Assembly (NCBI RefSeq): GCF_954871325.1
Contig: NC_088776.1
Span: forward strand, 27,018,508-27,082,507
Reading direction: 5' to 3'
Origin: Gordionus sp. m RMFG-2023
Taxonomy: Eukaryota; Nematomorpha; Gordioida; Chordodea; Parachordodidae
Length of the DNA: 64,000 nt
The translations under genes and the position numbers were made by a program. Under the pieces are notes generated by a model, which saw only the letters and a list, made by a program, of their open reading frames with translations, did no database searches and was not told the origin of the DNA. Shown here piece after piece: positions 33,437-45,909 of the stretch (the first letter of the stretch is position 1; each line of letters starts with the position of its first letter).

Positions 33437-36400
33437 ATATTAATCGACACATGATGTAAAGATAATATATAGGGTTAATTTTATTCATTTATAAAACAAT
33501 GTATTAAATTACAATCATTAATCAAATATAGAGACCTAGAGGCCTGGTAGTTGCTATATATATAATAATTTTTATATATTAAGAAAATGGACTAAAATGT
33601 GTTTGAAATTATGCAAAGTATCAATAGCATTTTATGGAACATTATCAACCATCTTTACCTTTTATACTATGGTGTGTATTACACTATTAATGCATCATGG
33701 GATAATTTAATGTACTGTGATCATAATATCTACAGATTTGTAATGTCTAATTATGATTTCATTCATTTGAGTTATAAAAGTATCCAAGAGGTAGATAAAG
33801 AGATTTATTTTATAATTTCTAAACAGCTTGAATTGGAACAATGGGCATACCTTTATGCAAGACTTTTGATTCAACAATGACATATAATTTATGAAATTTG
33901 TTATCTATATTTTCTCTAATTTTTTGAGTTCCAATATAATGCTTTCAGTTATTCTAATAGTCTTCAAATTGAGATCATTTTTTTTTGAAATATTTACTTT
34001 AATTTTGCAGTTAAAAGTTTCAAGTGATATAGTGGGAAATAGATAAATACAATGGCTAGGAAATTGAAATCAATATTTTAATTGATAAATAAATTAGTAT
34101 CGTATTTATTTCTGCTATGAATATAATAAATAAATGCAATTGGAATATATATGCAATAAGAGGTAGGACTGATTATTAAAAAAATCTAAATTATTAATCA
34201 TAAAACATAAATATTTGTGAAAAATATTATGGCAGGAATCTAAATTTTTTGGTTTTGGGGACTTCCCCCACCTTGTATATATACCTGTACAGTACTTATA
34301 AAATTGCCTAAAATGAATTTGGGTGAGTTTGATCAGGTCAAAATTCAGAGTTATAAAAAAAATCCTGATTAGATAACTGCAAAATAAACATTTTTGGATC
34401 AAGCCTCCAAAATTTTATCATAACAGGCAAAAAATGAAGATTAGCATGAAAATATAATATTAATATTTTTGTAGCACAGGCCAGACCTATATTTTATGGA
34501 TGGTGTTGCCACTGGATTGGTCCAGGAATAAGGTTGATGGACCAACCTTTAGGATTTTAATCCTAATTATATTTTAATAAAGAAAAGTAATTATTTTGGC
34601 ATATATTCAACTAAGTAAAACTAATTTTATTATCTAATACAAATCATCAAACCAATAGATGACAATAGAAGGTAAACTATTAAGGGGTTTGTAAAAGTTT
34701 TGATAGTAAAAAGTTAGCTAGGAATAAATTCCAATTTGGTTATAATAGATTTCTTAAATCATCTAATATAAAAGATAAAGAAAGTAGGATTTAAATTGAA
34801 CCTGATATTGTAAATAATGTTTAATCTTAAATATGATTAAAAAAAGAAGTATTTTAAAAATATGGCTAGAAGAATATTAATATATGAAATTTATGATGAA
34901 TCGTTGTTGGTTAAATAATATATATTCTGATTAAATTTTAATTATTAGCTAATGAATCTTACAAAGTTAAATTGTTAATTCATTATAGATATTTTGCATA
35001 TAAGAATTATTTAAATCTGAGCTAAATAAAATAACGTCCTACACCACAAATATTTTAAATATATAACATTACTCTTATGTGAAGGTTTCATATTCTTAGG
35101 ATATATATTAGAGAAAGGTATTTTTCCAATAATATTCATCTTCAGCATTAAATTTAAAAATAACTATAAAATTAAAGAGCAAAAATATTATTATGACGAA
35201 ATCAGATGATTTTTAAAAATTAGATATTTTTTCGTTTCGGGTGTTTTTTAAATTAAAAATAGATGTATACAGTACTAATACACTGTATAAAAACAGGATT
35301 GAAAACAATTAGCCTATAAATAATAGTACTACAATATATTTTTTATATTATTTCAGTTAAAATTTAAATTTATATTAATTAAATATTATAATTCATTTTA
35401 AATATAAATTAAATATTGTTCACTGAGGTGTATTGTGAGGAGGATAGGTTGCTAATCCTCCCGCTAACATTTTTTGATATTTAGCTTTCTTTTAAAATTT
35501 TGAGGAGCAGCTAAGTCACCCCCTTCCCCGCCAAAAAAATTTATCATTGAAAAGTGTTAAATTTGAATCCATTTTATTTATTATTGTTATGAAAATAGAA
35601 AAAATCAATTTTTATATAGACACATAGAAGATAGAGAAGAAAAAGGTTTTATTTTTTAATATTTTTGTTTTCATTATATTTGGAGCCGCCGCTTATATAT
35701 TTAAAGTATAGAGTGAGGCACCACAAACAAGTGATGGCAAATTAGTTCAATTTTTAACAGTATTTGAGTCAACTCTAGAAATGCAAAACCTTGCTATCTG
35801 TTCTACTGGCGGTAGACTGTATTAAATTTAATAAATAAAAGTTTTAATCGAAGTTTATTTTAAATATTAACCCTTAATAGCACAGGTGAAAAATATGACA
35901 CTAATGTCTAGAAGGTGAAATTCTCTGGCACCCCAATCTAGATATGCTATTTCTTAGAATTAAATTATTTAGCTTTCATATTTTATATCATATATTAAAT
36001 AAACTCTAATTTAGTGACTCTTATTGTTATTTTCATTTTTAAAAATTTTATGACAGCTTTTGCCAAGAATCAAAAAAGTGGCAGGCTATTTAAAATGTCA
36101 TAATAGTATATAAAAAAATATTAAATAACATTTATAATGCTAATGTTAATTTAAAGTTCAAATATAATATAATTTTTAATTTAAAAGCTGTATAAAAAGT
36201 GTTTATTTACGCTTAATATATTAATTTTAAAGGAAATAAAAGCTACATGGATAAAAAGGTGAGGTCTATGCAGACCCCAATCTCCAAAAACAGTGAGAAC
36301 TCATGAACTACTGAACAAAATCAAAATTAATTATTAACTGCTTAAAGATCCAAACAAAAATATCAAAATAATTTTTAGCAATAATGTTTTTTTAAATGAC

Positions 36401-38035
36401 TCAGATCTGCATTCTTCTACCTGTGCTATGATGGGTTTAGGTATAACTTTATTTCAAAAGTCATAATCATATCATCTTCACAAAAATCCTTATTCAGATC
36501 CTCATCAAATTTTTTTTTTAAATCTTTATCAGAATTTTATCAGAATAATCTGAATTCATATTTATGTTTTATATTTTTTGTTATTTTTAAAATTAAGCCT
36601 TTGGCTATTGTATCTATATTATTTATATACAAGAGAAGAGTAACTTTGTTATATAACAATTTACTTTCATATCAACAAGAAAATTTATTTACTTTTTTAT
36701 ATCGATAATTGACTTTTTATATCAATAATTGATTTACTTTTCATATAAAAAAGGATTTTAGTAGAATCCAAATCAGTTATTTCACTTTCAATTTATTATA
36801 CTTAAATATAATCAAGACAAGACTTGTCTAATTCGGTCTTAAATCACTACAGATTTGAGCTATTGGACATCAAGGTTGAAATATTTGAATTAGGTCATAA
36901 TCTAAACCTGAAATGTGTAGACCTAAGCCCTAAATTTTCTTTATATGTTCAAAATATGTTTCATACTGGGGCTAGGGGATAAATCCTCTTCATCATAGAA
37001 ATAAGTACTATTGACATATATTTTTATGTTAGTGAATATAAATTAACATACCATGATTGATTCTATATTAATTAGAATGACAATCTTGACTGTATGAAAT
37101 TAACAAAAAAGATGTAACAAATAAAATAAAAATGAAAAACTTAGAAGTTGACCTGAATTAAAAACTGCTTAAAATTTATGAAATTTAAAAAAAAACATTA
37201 TATATAAAAATAAATCATATTTTTCGCAAATTTTTAAGAAAAAATTTAAAGTAACGTTGCGTTACTTACGGTTAATAAAAAAAATAAACGCTTTACACGT
37301 TACTCTCTGTACCAAGTAACGAATGACGTTCTTTTTCCTCAAAAAAGCAACTGCAGATGTTAGAATTAAAACAAAATAATATGAATAAAATATTATAAAA
37401 ATGTCAATCATTTTTGTAGTTTTTATAAAGAAATATATTGTTTATAAAAAAAAGGCTTTTTATTATTATTTTTTTTACTTGACTTTAAAACTTTTTTAAT
37501 TCTTGTATTAATTTTAAAAAAAATGTTTTGTTGTAATTTGGGTATAAATTTAAAATCAATAAAGAAATAAATATCTAATAATAAATTCTTTAATTAATTG
37601 GTGCACATGACTTAGAATTTTTCGTATTCTGAATTAAGACATTTATTATAAAAAAAATTTCTATGACACAGTTTGACACAGTTCACATCGTGGAGGATTC
37701 TATAACAGGGTTCTAATAAATTATTCTTATAAGGATTTAAAGGTAAAAAATTTTTTTTTATATATTCAACGCAGTTATTAAATTTTTGGTAATAGTGTTT
37801 TTATTATAAGTATTTTAAATGGTTTATTATTTTATTAGTTTTCATAGGAATTCTACTTTTAATAAAATGCAAATTTATAAGAATAATATTTTTAAATTTT
37901 TTTAATTCGAGTTTTGATAAATTGGATGTGACCAATTATTGTGTGGTTACAGCTTTAATATTTTTCATCTTATATATATCATTAATTTTTGTGCAGTAAT
38001 TCGTGAAGATAATTAAGAAAAAATATTTTACAAAT
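33437..38035. other. AT-rich non-coding stretch
   Basis: One unremarkable open frame (33599-33880, plus) has no recognised motif. A possible short element end (TGGTGTTGCCACTG) lies at 34500-34515, and a hairpin-bearing segment with GGAGCCGCCGC near 35690 lies within 35430-35700. No element could be delimited and no RNA gene was seen. Confidence 0.35.
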
Positions 38036-38039
38036 AAAG

Positions 38040-39930
38040 TGAGTAAGTTAGATGATTCAAATGTGTGGATGTGATTTCTATGACATCTGCTAAGTTTTTA
38101 GATTTTTCTGAAGATATAAAATAAATAGTTTGAACTTGATTTTACTTGAACTTAAAAATTCAAGTATTCGTAAAATAAATAATTCCAGTGGGAATGAGGA
38201 GTCAAACAGTAGTGAAGTACCTCCTATGAAAATATTATGATATAGAAAGATATAAATGATAGTTTAAATTCACTTGTGAATGAAATTAAAAAACATGTGG
38301 AGGTTATAAAAAGTAATAGTGTTACTCATAATGTTAAACAAAGTGGAAATGAATGTTTAATTCCACATGAGATCAAAGAAATTAGAGAAAGTTTAAAAAA
38401 TCTTTCTAGAGATATAGATACACTTAGAAATAAAAAAAATAATTTTAGTGAAAATTGCAAAAATTGTTTTTCGTGTGATCGAAAAATAAATGACTCATGT
38501 CATATAAAAAGAAATTGTATGGTGAAAGAAGTAAATTTTAAAGATGGTTTTTAATGGTTTGTAATATAAAAAATCCTATTATTTCAAATCTAAGTGAAAA
38601 AGATATATATAATATGGATAATGACCGAATGTGTTTCAAGTGCGAAGAAATGAGTCATATTGCTATGAAATATGTTCAATCCATGAGTGGATTGCAGTGA
38701 CTATATGATTTGAAAGAGAATCATATAAATATCGAAAAATCATATATTAATAATAAAATTTATAATATATATAGTGTTATTAAAATTTTTCGGATATATT
38801 TAATAATAAAAAAGTTATTCATATTCAGAGGCCATTAAATTCAGAGTTGAATTTAGGCATGAATATTAATTATATTAGAGATAATTTAAATATAAAAATA
38901 TAATTCAGCTGATTAGAATGAATAAAATTCTAATGACTGAAAGAGAGGTTAGTAAATGTTCATATCCTCATGTTAATATAAATTTTGATGGACAAAATAT
39001 TGAAAGGTTGTTTGACACTGGGGCAAGCATTTCAATAAGGTCTGCAGAAAATTTTTATAAATATTGGCCTGAGGGTACACTTGGGAAAAAATTTATGTGT
39101 GTGAGACAATTTGATGGGTCTGAAATTGTGATTTTGGGTAAAACCAAATTGGGAATAGTTCTCAATGATATAACATTTTTTCTTGATTTATGGGTGGTAG
39201 AAAAAAATGTTGAGACTATCATGGGTTGGGATTGGTTAATCAAACTTGGTCCTCCAAACAATTATTAGAATATTTTTACAATAAATAGGGATTTGATATT
39301 AAATAATGCTGAAAGAAAAATTATTGTGTATAATGTCCGAAATAAAATTCATGAAATAGAAATGACGGATTTAATAAGAGAGGAAGTGAATCCCTTATTA
39401 ATTCTGATATGTGTAAAATTTCTGATGAATTAATTGTTAAATCAGATAATTTTAAAAATAATATTGAAATTAATGAAGATCAAATTGTTGATTTAGAATT
39501 TAATAAATTAAATAAAATGTGAAAAGATATATCTATTTTAATGGAGAAATATGGTATAATTTTTGATGACACTTTGGTATGTCTTAATGATTATCAAGTA
39601 GATGTGAAATTAAAAGAGGGATTTTCACCCATTTTTTTAGCATGTCGACGAGTTCCTAATGGAAAAAGGAAATTGAAGACGAATTGGACCGTTTGGTCAG
39701 AGATGGCATTATTATTCTGGTGGAATATAGTGAATGGGCTACACCATTGGTTCCAGTGAAAAAAGCTAATGAAAAGTTTAGGCTATTTGCTGATTTTTTT
39801 GTAACTTTAAACCGGTGAGTTGTTGAAGCTAGATATCCATTGTCCAAAATGGCTAATTTAAAGTGCAAAATATTTTTCCAAAGTTGATTTTTCTTCAGCC
39901 TATTTTATTATATAGATGATGTCCTTTTTT
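38040..39930 (+). mobile_element. LTR retrotransposon fossil, gag-protease-RT half (Ty3-like), plus strand
   Basis: Parts in order: a Lys/Asn-rich gag end with a Cys-rich knuckle-like segment (38276-38680), aspartic protease (38918-39268, LFDTGASISIR), and the start of reverse transcriptase (39541-39930, EYSEWATPLVPVKK, FRLFADF and a YIDDV trace). The copy is old and broken in several places. No LTR was identified. It meets a second half on the opposite strand at about 39930-39960, around an AT dinucleotide run. Confidence 0.75.
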
Positions 39931-39959
39931 CTATATATATATATATATATATCTGATTT

Positions 39960-41560
39960 TATCAGCAATATTTGGGTTAATTAAGATACCCTTTTTTTGA
40001 AAAATATATATATCTAATAATAATTTCACATTCTTTATTGTTATCTTTTCTTTATATGGTCATGATGACGTACTCCTGTAGTTCCACCACAAATTTTATA
40101 AGGTTCAATTTTATACCCACATTCTCTATTATAATACCTTTTTCGCGTTTTTATTCTGTCGAATACACGAGCCCATATAGTTTGTCCCGCAGGACTTTAT
40201 ATTTACTTTCTCACATGGTAATATAATAGCATTGCCTTTCGGTTAAAAAAATCTAGGGGCAATCTGGTTCTTCAACCTAGGAACAATTTAACAAGAGTAA
40301 ACCCCTCCTTATTTTTAGAATTATTATAATATAATAGTGTTATCCAAATCTCAGTTTTTTCTTGTTTGGCCTTTTTAATCCAACTTTTTACTATGGCTAC
40401 CATTCTTTCAGCCTGGCCATTTGAGCTAGGATGATATGGCGGAGCCATCACATGTTTTATTTGTAATGATATATAAAAATGTCAAAAATTTTTACTTATA
40501 AACGCTGGACCTCCATCAGACACAATTGTTTTAGGAATCCCAAATTTAGACCACAATTTTTGTAATAATTTAATAACAACCTTGGTTGGTAACCCATGAT
40601 CTTCTTCATATTCAATCCACTTAGAATATGAAACTAAAATTAAAAAATATGTTTTTTATCCAAATCAAAGAAATCTGTGGACCCTTTCCCACGGTTGACT
40701 TGACTTTGGCCACACGCCTCCCAACTCTTTACAGGATTACATGGAACACATTTATTTGTAATTTTTTTCCAAAATAATACCAGGGGCCACCAAACATATT
40801 CATGCATCCATGATTTTATCTCTATCTAGATGACCGGCATGAAATAAACATAAAATCTAAGCGCAATTTAAATGGTATTACAGCACGATTCCCACGCATT
40901 ATAAAATCATCCACAATTGACAATTCATTTTGTATTTTTTTATATGAATCATGCCTGCTTTTCCAATGTTTTTCACCCGTTAAACGCAATTTTAATTAAC
41001 TTAAATCCTTATATCTCAAAGTATTTGATCTAAGATCCTCCCAAGTTGTAGGACCTCCCTTTATATAATAGAGTACGCACTAATGCATTTTATCTATCTA
41101 CAATTATATTGTCCATTATTTCAGGATCTGCACATTCCGATCCTAATCTACACAAAATATCTGGCAAATAATTTTCTTTCCCTCGCCGATATTTAATTTC
41201 TACGTTAAAGCTTCCCACCAGTAACAACCAACGTTGTAATCTCGTGGATATCATTAATTCATTGCTATCTTTTTTAAACAAATAAACCAATGGTTTATGA
41301 TCAGTATAAATCACAAATTTTCTACCAATTAAATATTCACACTTGGTTAATCCAAAAATAACCGCTAAGGCTTCCTGTTCAATAACAGAATATCTAGTTT
41401 CAACTTCATGAAAAATTCTTGAAAAAAAAATAATTGGTCTCAACCATCAATCGCCTACTACACCTTTCTTAGAGGCATCTATGGCTCAGATTATTTCTAA
41501 ATCATTTTAAGACACAGGAAAAACTTGAAAACCATAAAGTTCTTTATTCCATTTAAATCA
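39960..41560 (-). mobile_element. LTR retrotransposon fossil, RNase H-integrase half (Ty3-like), minus strand
   Basis: On the minus strand, 41500-41090 is RNase H (AIDASKK, then RIFHEVETRYSVIEQEALAV and YTDHKPLVYLF). 40740-40360 is integrase core (APPYHPSSNGQAERMVAIVK), and 40220-40040 resembles the C-terminal tail of integrase. It holds the part of pol that the plus-strand half at 38040 lacks. Either one element was rearranged or two separate copies abut. It is broken in several places. Confidence 0.75.
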
Positions 41561-42713
41561 ATTTCTATACATCTGAAGTATCATAAAATATTGAAGCGCA
41601 CACTAATTGTAGAAACTGGAAAAAACAGGATTAAAGTTTAGATTCAACCATTAAAAAACTTATAGATCAATTTAATCAAAAAATTATTAAGTAATTTATA
41701 ATACTATAACATCCAAAAGTTCATATGAGTAATTTTGATGAAATTAAAACGCAAGTGAAGCAAATTAAAGTTAAATACATATATGAATTTTATTTCTCAA
41801 AAGTCTTCATTTCAATTTTATATTGAAATTTATTAAATAAAGGCAAAATAAATGGAGATAACTATATAAATCATCAAATTATATAATATAAACATACAAT
41901 CTGAATTTATCTGAGGCTGCTTCCAAAATCATAAAAATATAAATAAATAAATACATTTTGAAGAAAAAAATAACAAGATATTTTTAATGTAAAAATAAAA
42001 TGGTGTCCAATTTCATTTTTCGGTATTTATAAAAATTAATTTAAAAAAAAAAAAATTAAAATAAATAAATTCGAATAAAAATTTAATCAAAATTTATTTA
42101 TTTGTGAAATTTTTATAAAAAAATTAGTAAGTACAATTTTTAATGCTGTTAATTTTTATAAATTTATCAACCCAAACGATTATAGCCTTTTATATTAATA
42201 TATTTTTTAGTGTCAGAATATAATTTTATAGAAAGCATAAGAGTGCACAAGGACCTCTAGTGCAAAAATGTCTTAAAATTCAGAGATTCTGTAGAATATA
42301 GGAAAATAAATTTGTGAGGAAATAATAGGAAAAACATAATTTGAATTATGATCTAGTGAAAAAGAAATTATTAGCTGTAAGGCTAAATTTAATAAATTTT
42401 ATTCTTTCACCCACAAAATCTGGTAAAAATAAAAATTATATTATAATTTAATTTAAAAGGTATATGTTGAACACTATATATGGTTAAAAGAAAATATTGA
42501 TGATATTACCAAATATATTTTATTAGACTGCATCATACCTTAATAAAATTGCTAACCCACTTAATGATATAAATATTGGGCAAAATATGTCTTTTGATTC
42601 TTTTGATGATACTATAATTTCTTTACATTATATTACTATTATTTGATATTTATTATTGAATAATAGCTAGATCAAGATAATACCAACAAAGAAAATGAAA
42701 ACCCTAGTTATTA
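41561..42713. other. AT-rich non-coding stretch between transposons
   Basis: No gene, repeat structure or RNA is recognised here; homopolymer A/T runs dominate. Confidence 0.4.
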
Positions 42714-42960
42714 CAGTGAAACGAGTGTTAAAAATCAACTAACAATAAAAGGGGATAAACATAATAAAGTTTTATTTTAATTTAATACATATTGAAATTA
42801 AATATGGACAAGTAATTAATTAACAAGATTAATCGTTGTGTTGGAAATTTAATTAAAAATAAAAAAATGTGTTAGACTTTTATTAATTTTTTAAATTTTT
42901 CTTAAATAAGTAAAATAATATTTATTAATTTTTTAAATTTTTCTTAAATATTTAAAAAAA

Positions 42961-44032
42961 ATGTTTAATATAGAATCTTTATTATCCAATAGTAATATTA
43001 ATTTTTCCAATTTAAATGAAAACTCCCAATCTTCGTCGAGAATTCAAAGACCAAAAAGAATACACAAATATTGGAATAAAGAAAAAATAGATATAGTTAC
43101 CAAAAAAATGTTATCAATGCCAGAAAGAGAACAGATGAAAATTAAAAACATTGCAAAATACGTAGAAATGTCTACAGTATCAGTTCATAAATTTAGACGG
43201 GACACATTCCCAGATAAAAATGGAGAACCTTTAAAAGAATATAATATTCAAAAAAGAGGAAGTAAAAAAAAGATACTTCCATAATTGAAAGACTCATCAT
43301 AAATTTATTGATGGATAATAATACTCTTACTATCCAGCAGATAATAGAAAATTTACCTCCTGGTAGTCCAAGAACGAAAACAACAATTAGCAAATATATA
43401 AAAAATATAGGTTGGTCGAAAAAAAGAGCTGGCAAGGAGCCTGATAGAAGAAATACTCCTGGGGCAATCAATATTAGTCAAATCTATTGTGTAAAGATCT
43501 TAAATACCCCAAGAGAAAAATTATATTTCTTAGATGAAACTGGAATAAACTTGCACGTTGTACCAATCTACGCCTGGGCACCATATAATGTCCGTCCAGT
43601 AATAAAAATTTCACCCTCTAAGGGTAAAAATGACTTTGTACAATTGGAATTGGAGGGGTAATCCATTATAAAATAATCGAAGGAGCTTATAATGGGTTGT
43701 TATTCCGTGATTTTATGACAGAGCTTATCAGTGTCTTACCACCAGATGCAATTATTGTAATGGATAATGCATCTATCCATAGAAGCCATCTTATCGATGC
43801 ATATAAAGATAGGATTGAATATCTACCACCATATTCACCTCAGCTAAATCCCATCGAAATTTTTTTTGGAGTCTTGAAAAATAAATATCGAGCAATAAAC
43901 CCCGCCCTAATTCAAGAGATGAAATTATTGGGAATATTATTCAGCTCTTACACGGATTTATTCCTTATGACTTTACTAACTTTTACAATCACATGCAAAA
44001 CTATTTGGAGTTGGGTTATCGCGGGCAACTGA
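42961..44032 (+). pseudogene. Tc1/mariner-like transposase, two frame breaks
   Basis: Three consecutive segments follow the usual plan. The DNA-binding part (42961-43284) includes RIHKYWNKEKIDIVTKKM. The middle (43308-43661) has ENLPPGSPRTKTTISKY and the first catalytic block YFLDETGINLHV. The last (43697-44032) has IIVMDNASIHRSH and LPPYSPQLNPIEIFF, the second Asp and the Glu. By my count 30 residues separate that Asp from the Glu, against 34 in typical Tc1 proteins. Frames change near 43284 (a stop follows RGSKKKILP) and near 43655. Confidence 0.88.
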
Positions 44033-44562
44033 TTAATTAGGTAATCCTTTTAATTGATTTGTATAAATAATTATAATATTAACTCTTTTAATTTCTAAAT
44101 AGGTACCATCATCAAATTCGTGGAACAAAAGAATATTTTGATAAATTATAATTATATTTTTTATGTATTAATTATTTTATCGAAGTTATTATAAAAATTT
44201 ATAGTATATCATATTTTTATCGAAATAAATTGGTGCAAAATTTCAAAATAGATTACATTTAAGAAATTCTAAAATATTTTCAAATATCAAAAAGACTTTT
44301 TACAAAAAATGATTTAAAATTTTAGATAAAATAACAAAAATCTTACTTGTACATTTTCAAAGAAGATCAAAAAAAAATTTCCATTTTTTATTACAAATTT
44401 ATATTTACAACATAATTTCTTTTTATTAATTTAAAAACGATTAATCTTGTTAATTAATTGCTTGTCCATATTTAATTTCAATTATTACTATTTCAATAAA
44501 TAGAAAATGAAAAAAAATTCAAGGTTGATTTTTAGAAAAATTTATTTATAAAAATATATAAA

Positions 44563-45283
44563 GAGCATATCTCCTCTTCCGGTTTTTATATTTTCTGGAT
44601 TTTCTTATTCCCTGAGCCTCTACTAATGCCCGATCATAGTTATCGAAATTGACTATTCTTTCCTACGATGATTTTCTCCAACAATTTCTTATATAAGGTC
44701 GTAGATAATGTTCTCTCCATTCACGGAAAATATCGTCCCTTTTCAATTCTCCTAAAAAAAAAAGAAGACATCTTGTCCAATTAAAATGTCGATTTCTAAA
44801 ATATAATAATCTACACTCTTCAAAGATTATATAATATTATACCAACATATTCGAAATAATCAATTATCGCTCTTCCAACTACTTATCAACATTCGCGGAA
44901 AGCACAATTTTCGAGCAATAAAAAAAACAATAGTTTATTTATTTTTGAGCATATCTCCTCTTCCGGTTTTTATATTTTCTGGATTTTCTTATTCCCTGAG
45001 CCTCTACTAATGCCCGATCATAGTTATCAAAATTGACTATTCTTTCCTACGATGATTTTCTCCAACAATTTCTTATATAAGGTCGTAGATAATGTTCTCT
45101 CCATTCACGGAAAATATCGTCCCTTTTCAATTCTCCCAAAAAAAAAGACATCTTGTCCAATTAAAACGTCGATTTCTAAAATATAATAATCTACACTCTT
45201 CAAAGATGATAATATTATGCCAACATATTCGAAATAATCAATTATCGCTCTTCCAACTACATATCAACATTCGCTGAAAGCAC
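44563..45283 (+). repeat. Two tandem 384-bp monomers at the LINE 5' end
   Basis: The unit starting GAGCATATCTCCTCTTCCGG recurs at 44563 and 44947. The second copy is followed to about 45283 (CATTCGCTGAAAGCAC against CATTCGCGGAAAGCAC in the first). Copies differ by scattered substitutions and small indels in A runs. Tandem 5' monomers are known to act as promoters in some LINEs; that role here is inference. Confidence 0.88.
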
Positions 45284-45909
45284 TATCGAGGGGGGCTTGC
45301 CCTATCAAACCTTTCTTTTTCAAATAGTAGAAGCGCTTAACTTCTTTTGTGTAACGAATAGTTCTAAGACAACCTTAAGATTTCCCTATTTTGCGGCCGT
45401 AGAAAAATTTCCTTAAATTTGAATTCTTTTTACATCACCACACCCTAAAGATTTCCCCGACAAAGTTTAATTATTTTTTTTTGCATTCCTTGGTTTACCA
45501 GTATTTTCGATTATTTTTTTATTTGCCAATGCATCTAATTTATTATTATTTTAAATTTACCAACCCTCCTAATTTCGATTGTTCATAATCTTTCTTTTTT
45601 CTTTCAATTTTTGATTTTTTCTTTCCCCCTTTTTTCTTGTTTATACCCCCCCCCCCCTTTTTTTTTTTGTAATAATACTTTTTATACTTTATGTACCTAG
45701 TCTTATTTTATAAATATTATTGTTTATTTATTATTTTATTTTTTTCAAATTTACCAACCCCTCTAATCTCGATAATACTTCTGAAAGGATAGATCAGGTA
45801 TCTTCCTCTCTTCCCAATTTTGGTTTTTTTTTCCCCATTTCCCTAATTAATATCTTCTTTTTTTTTCTTTCTTCCAATCAAAATTATATCCTTTAATATA
45901 TTTTTTTTT

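Noticed and set aside
33599-33880. 93-codon plus-strand open frame
   Set aside because: No recognisable domain, no supporting splice or promoter context, and starts at a GTG; chance open frame in AT-rich DNA is likely.
34190-34515. Possible hAT MITE ending GGTGTTGCCACTG
   Set aside because: Only one plausible end; no inverted partner and no 8-bp duplication found.
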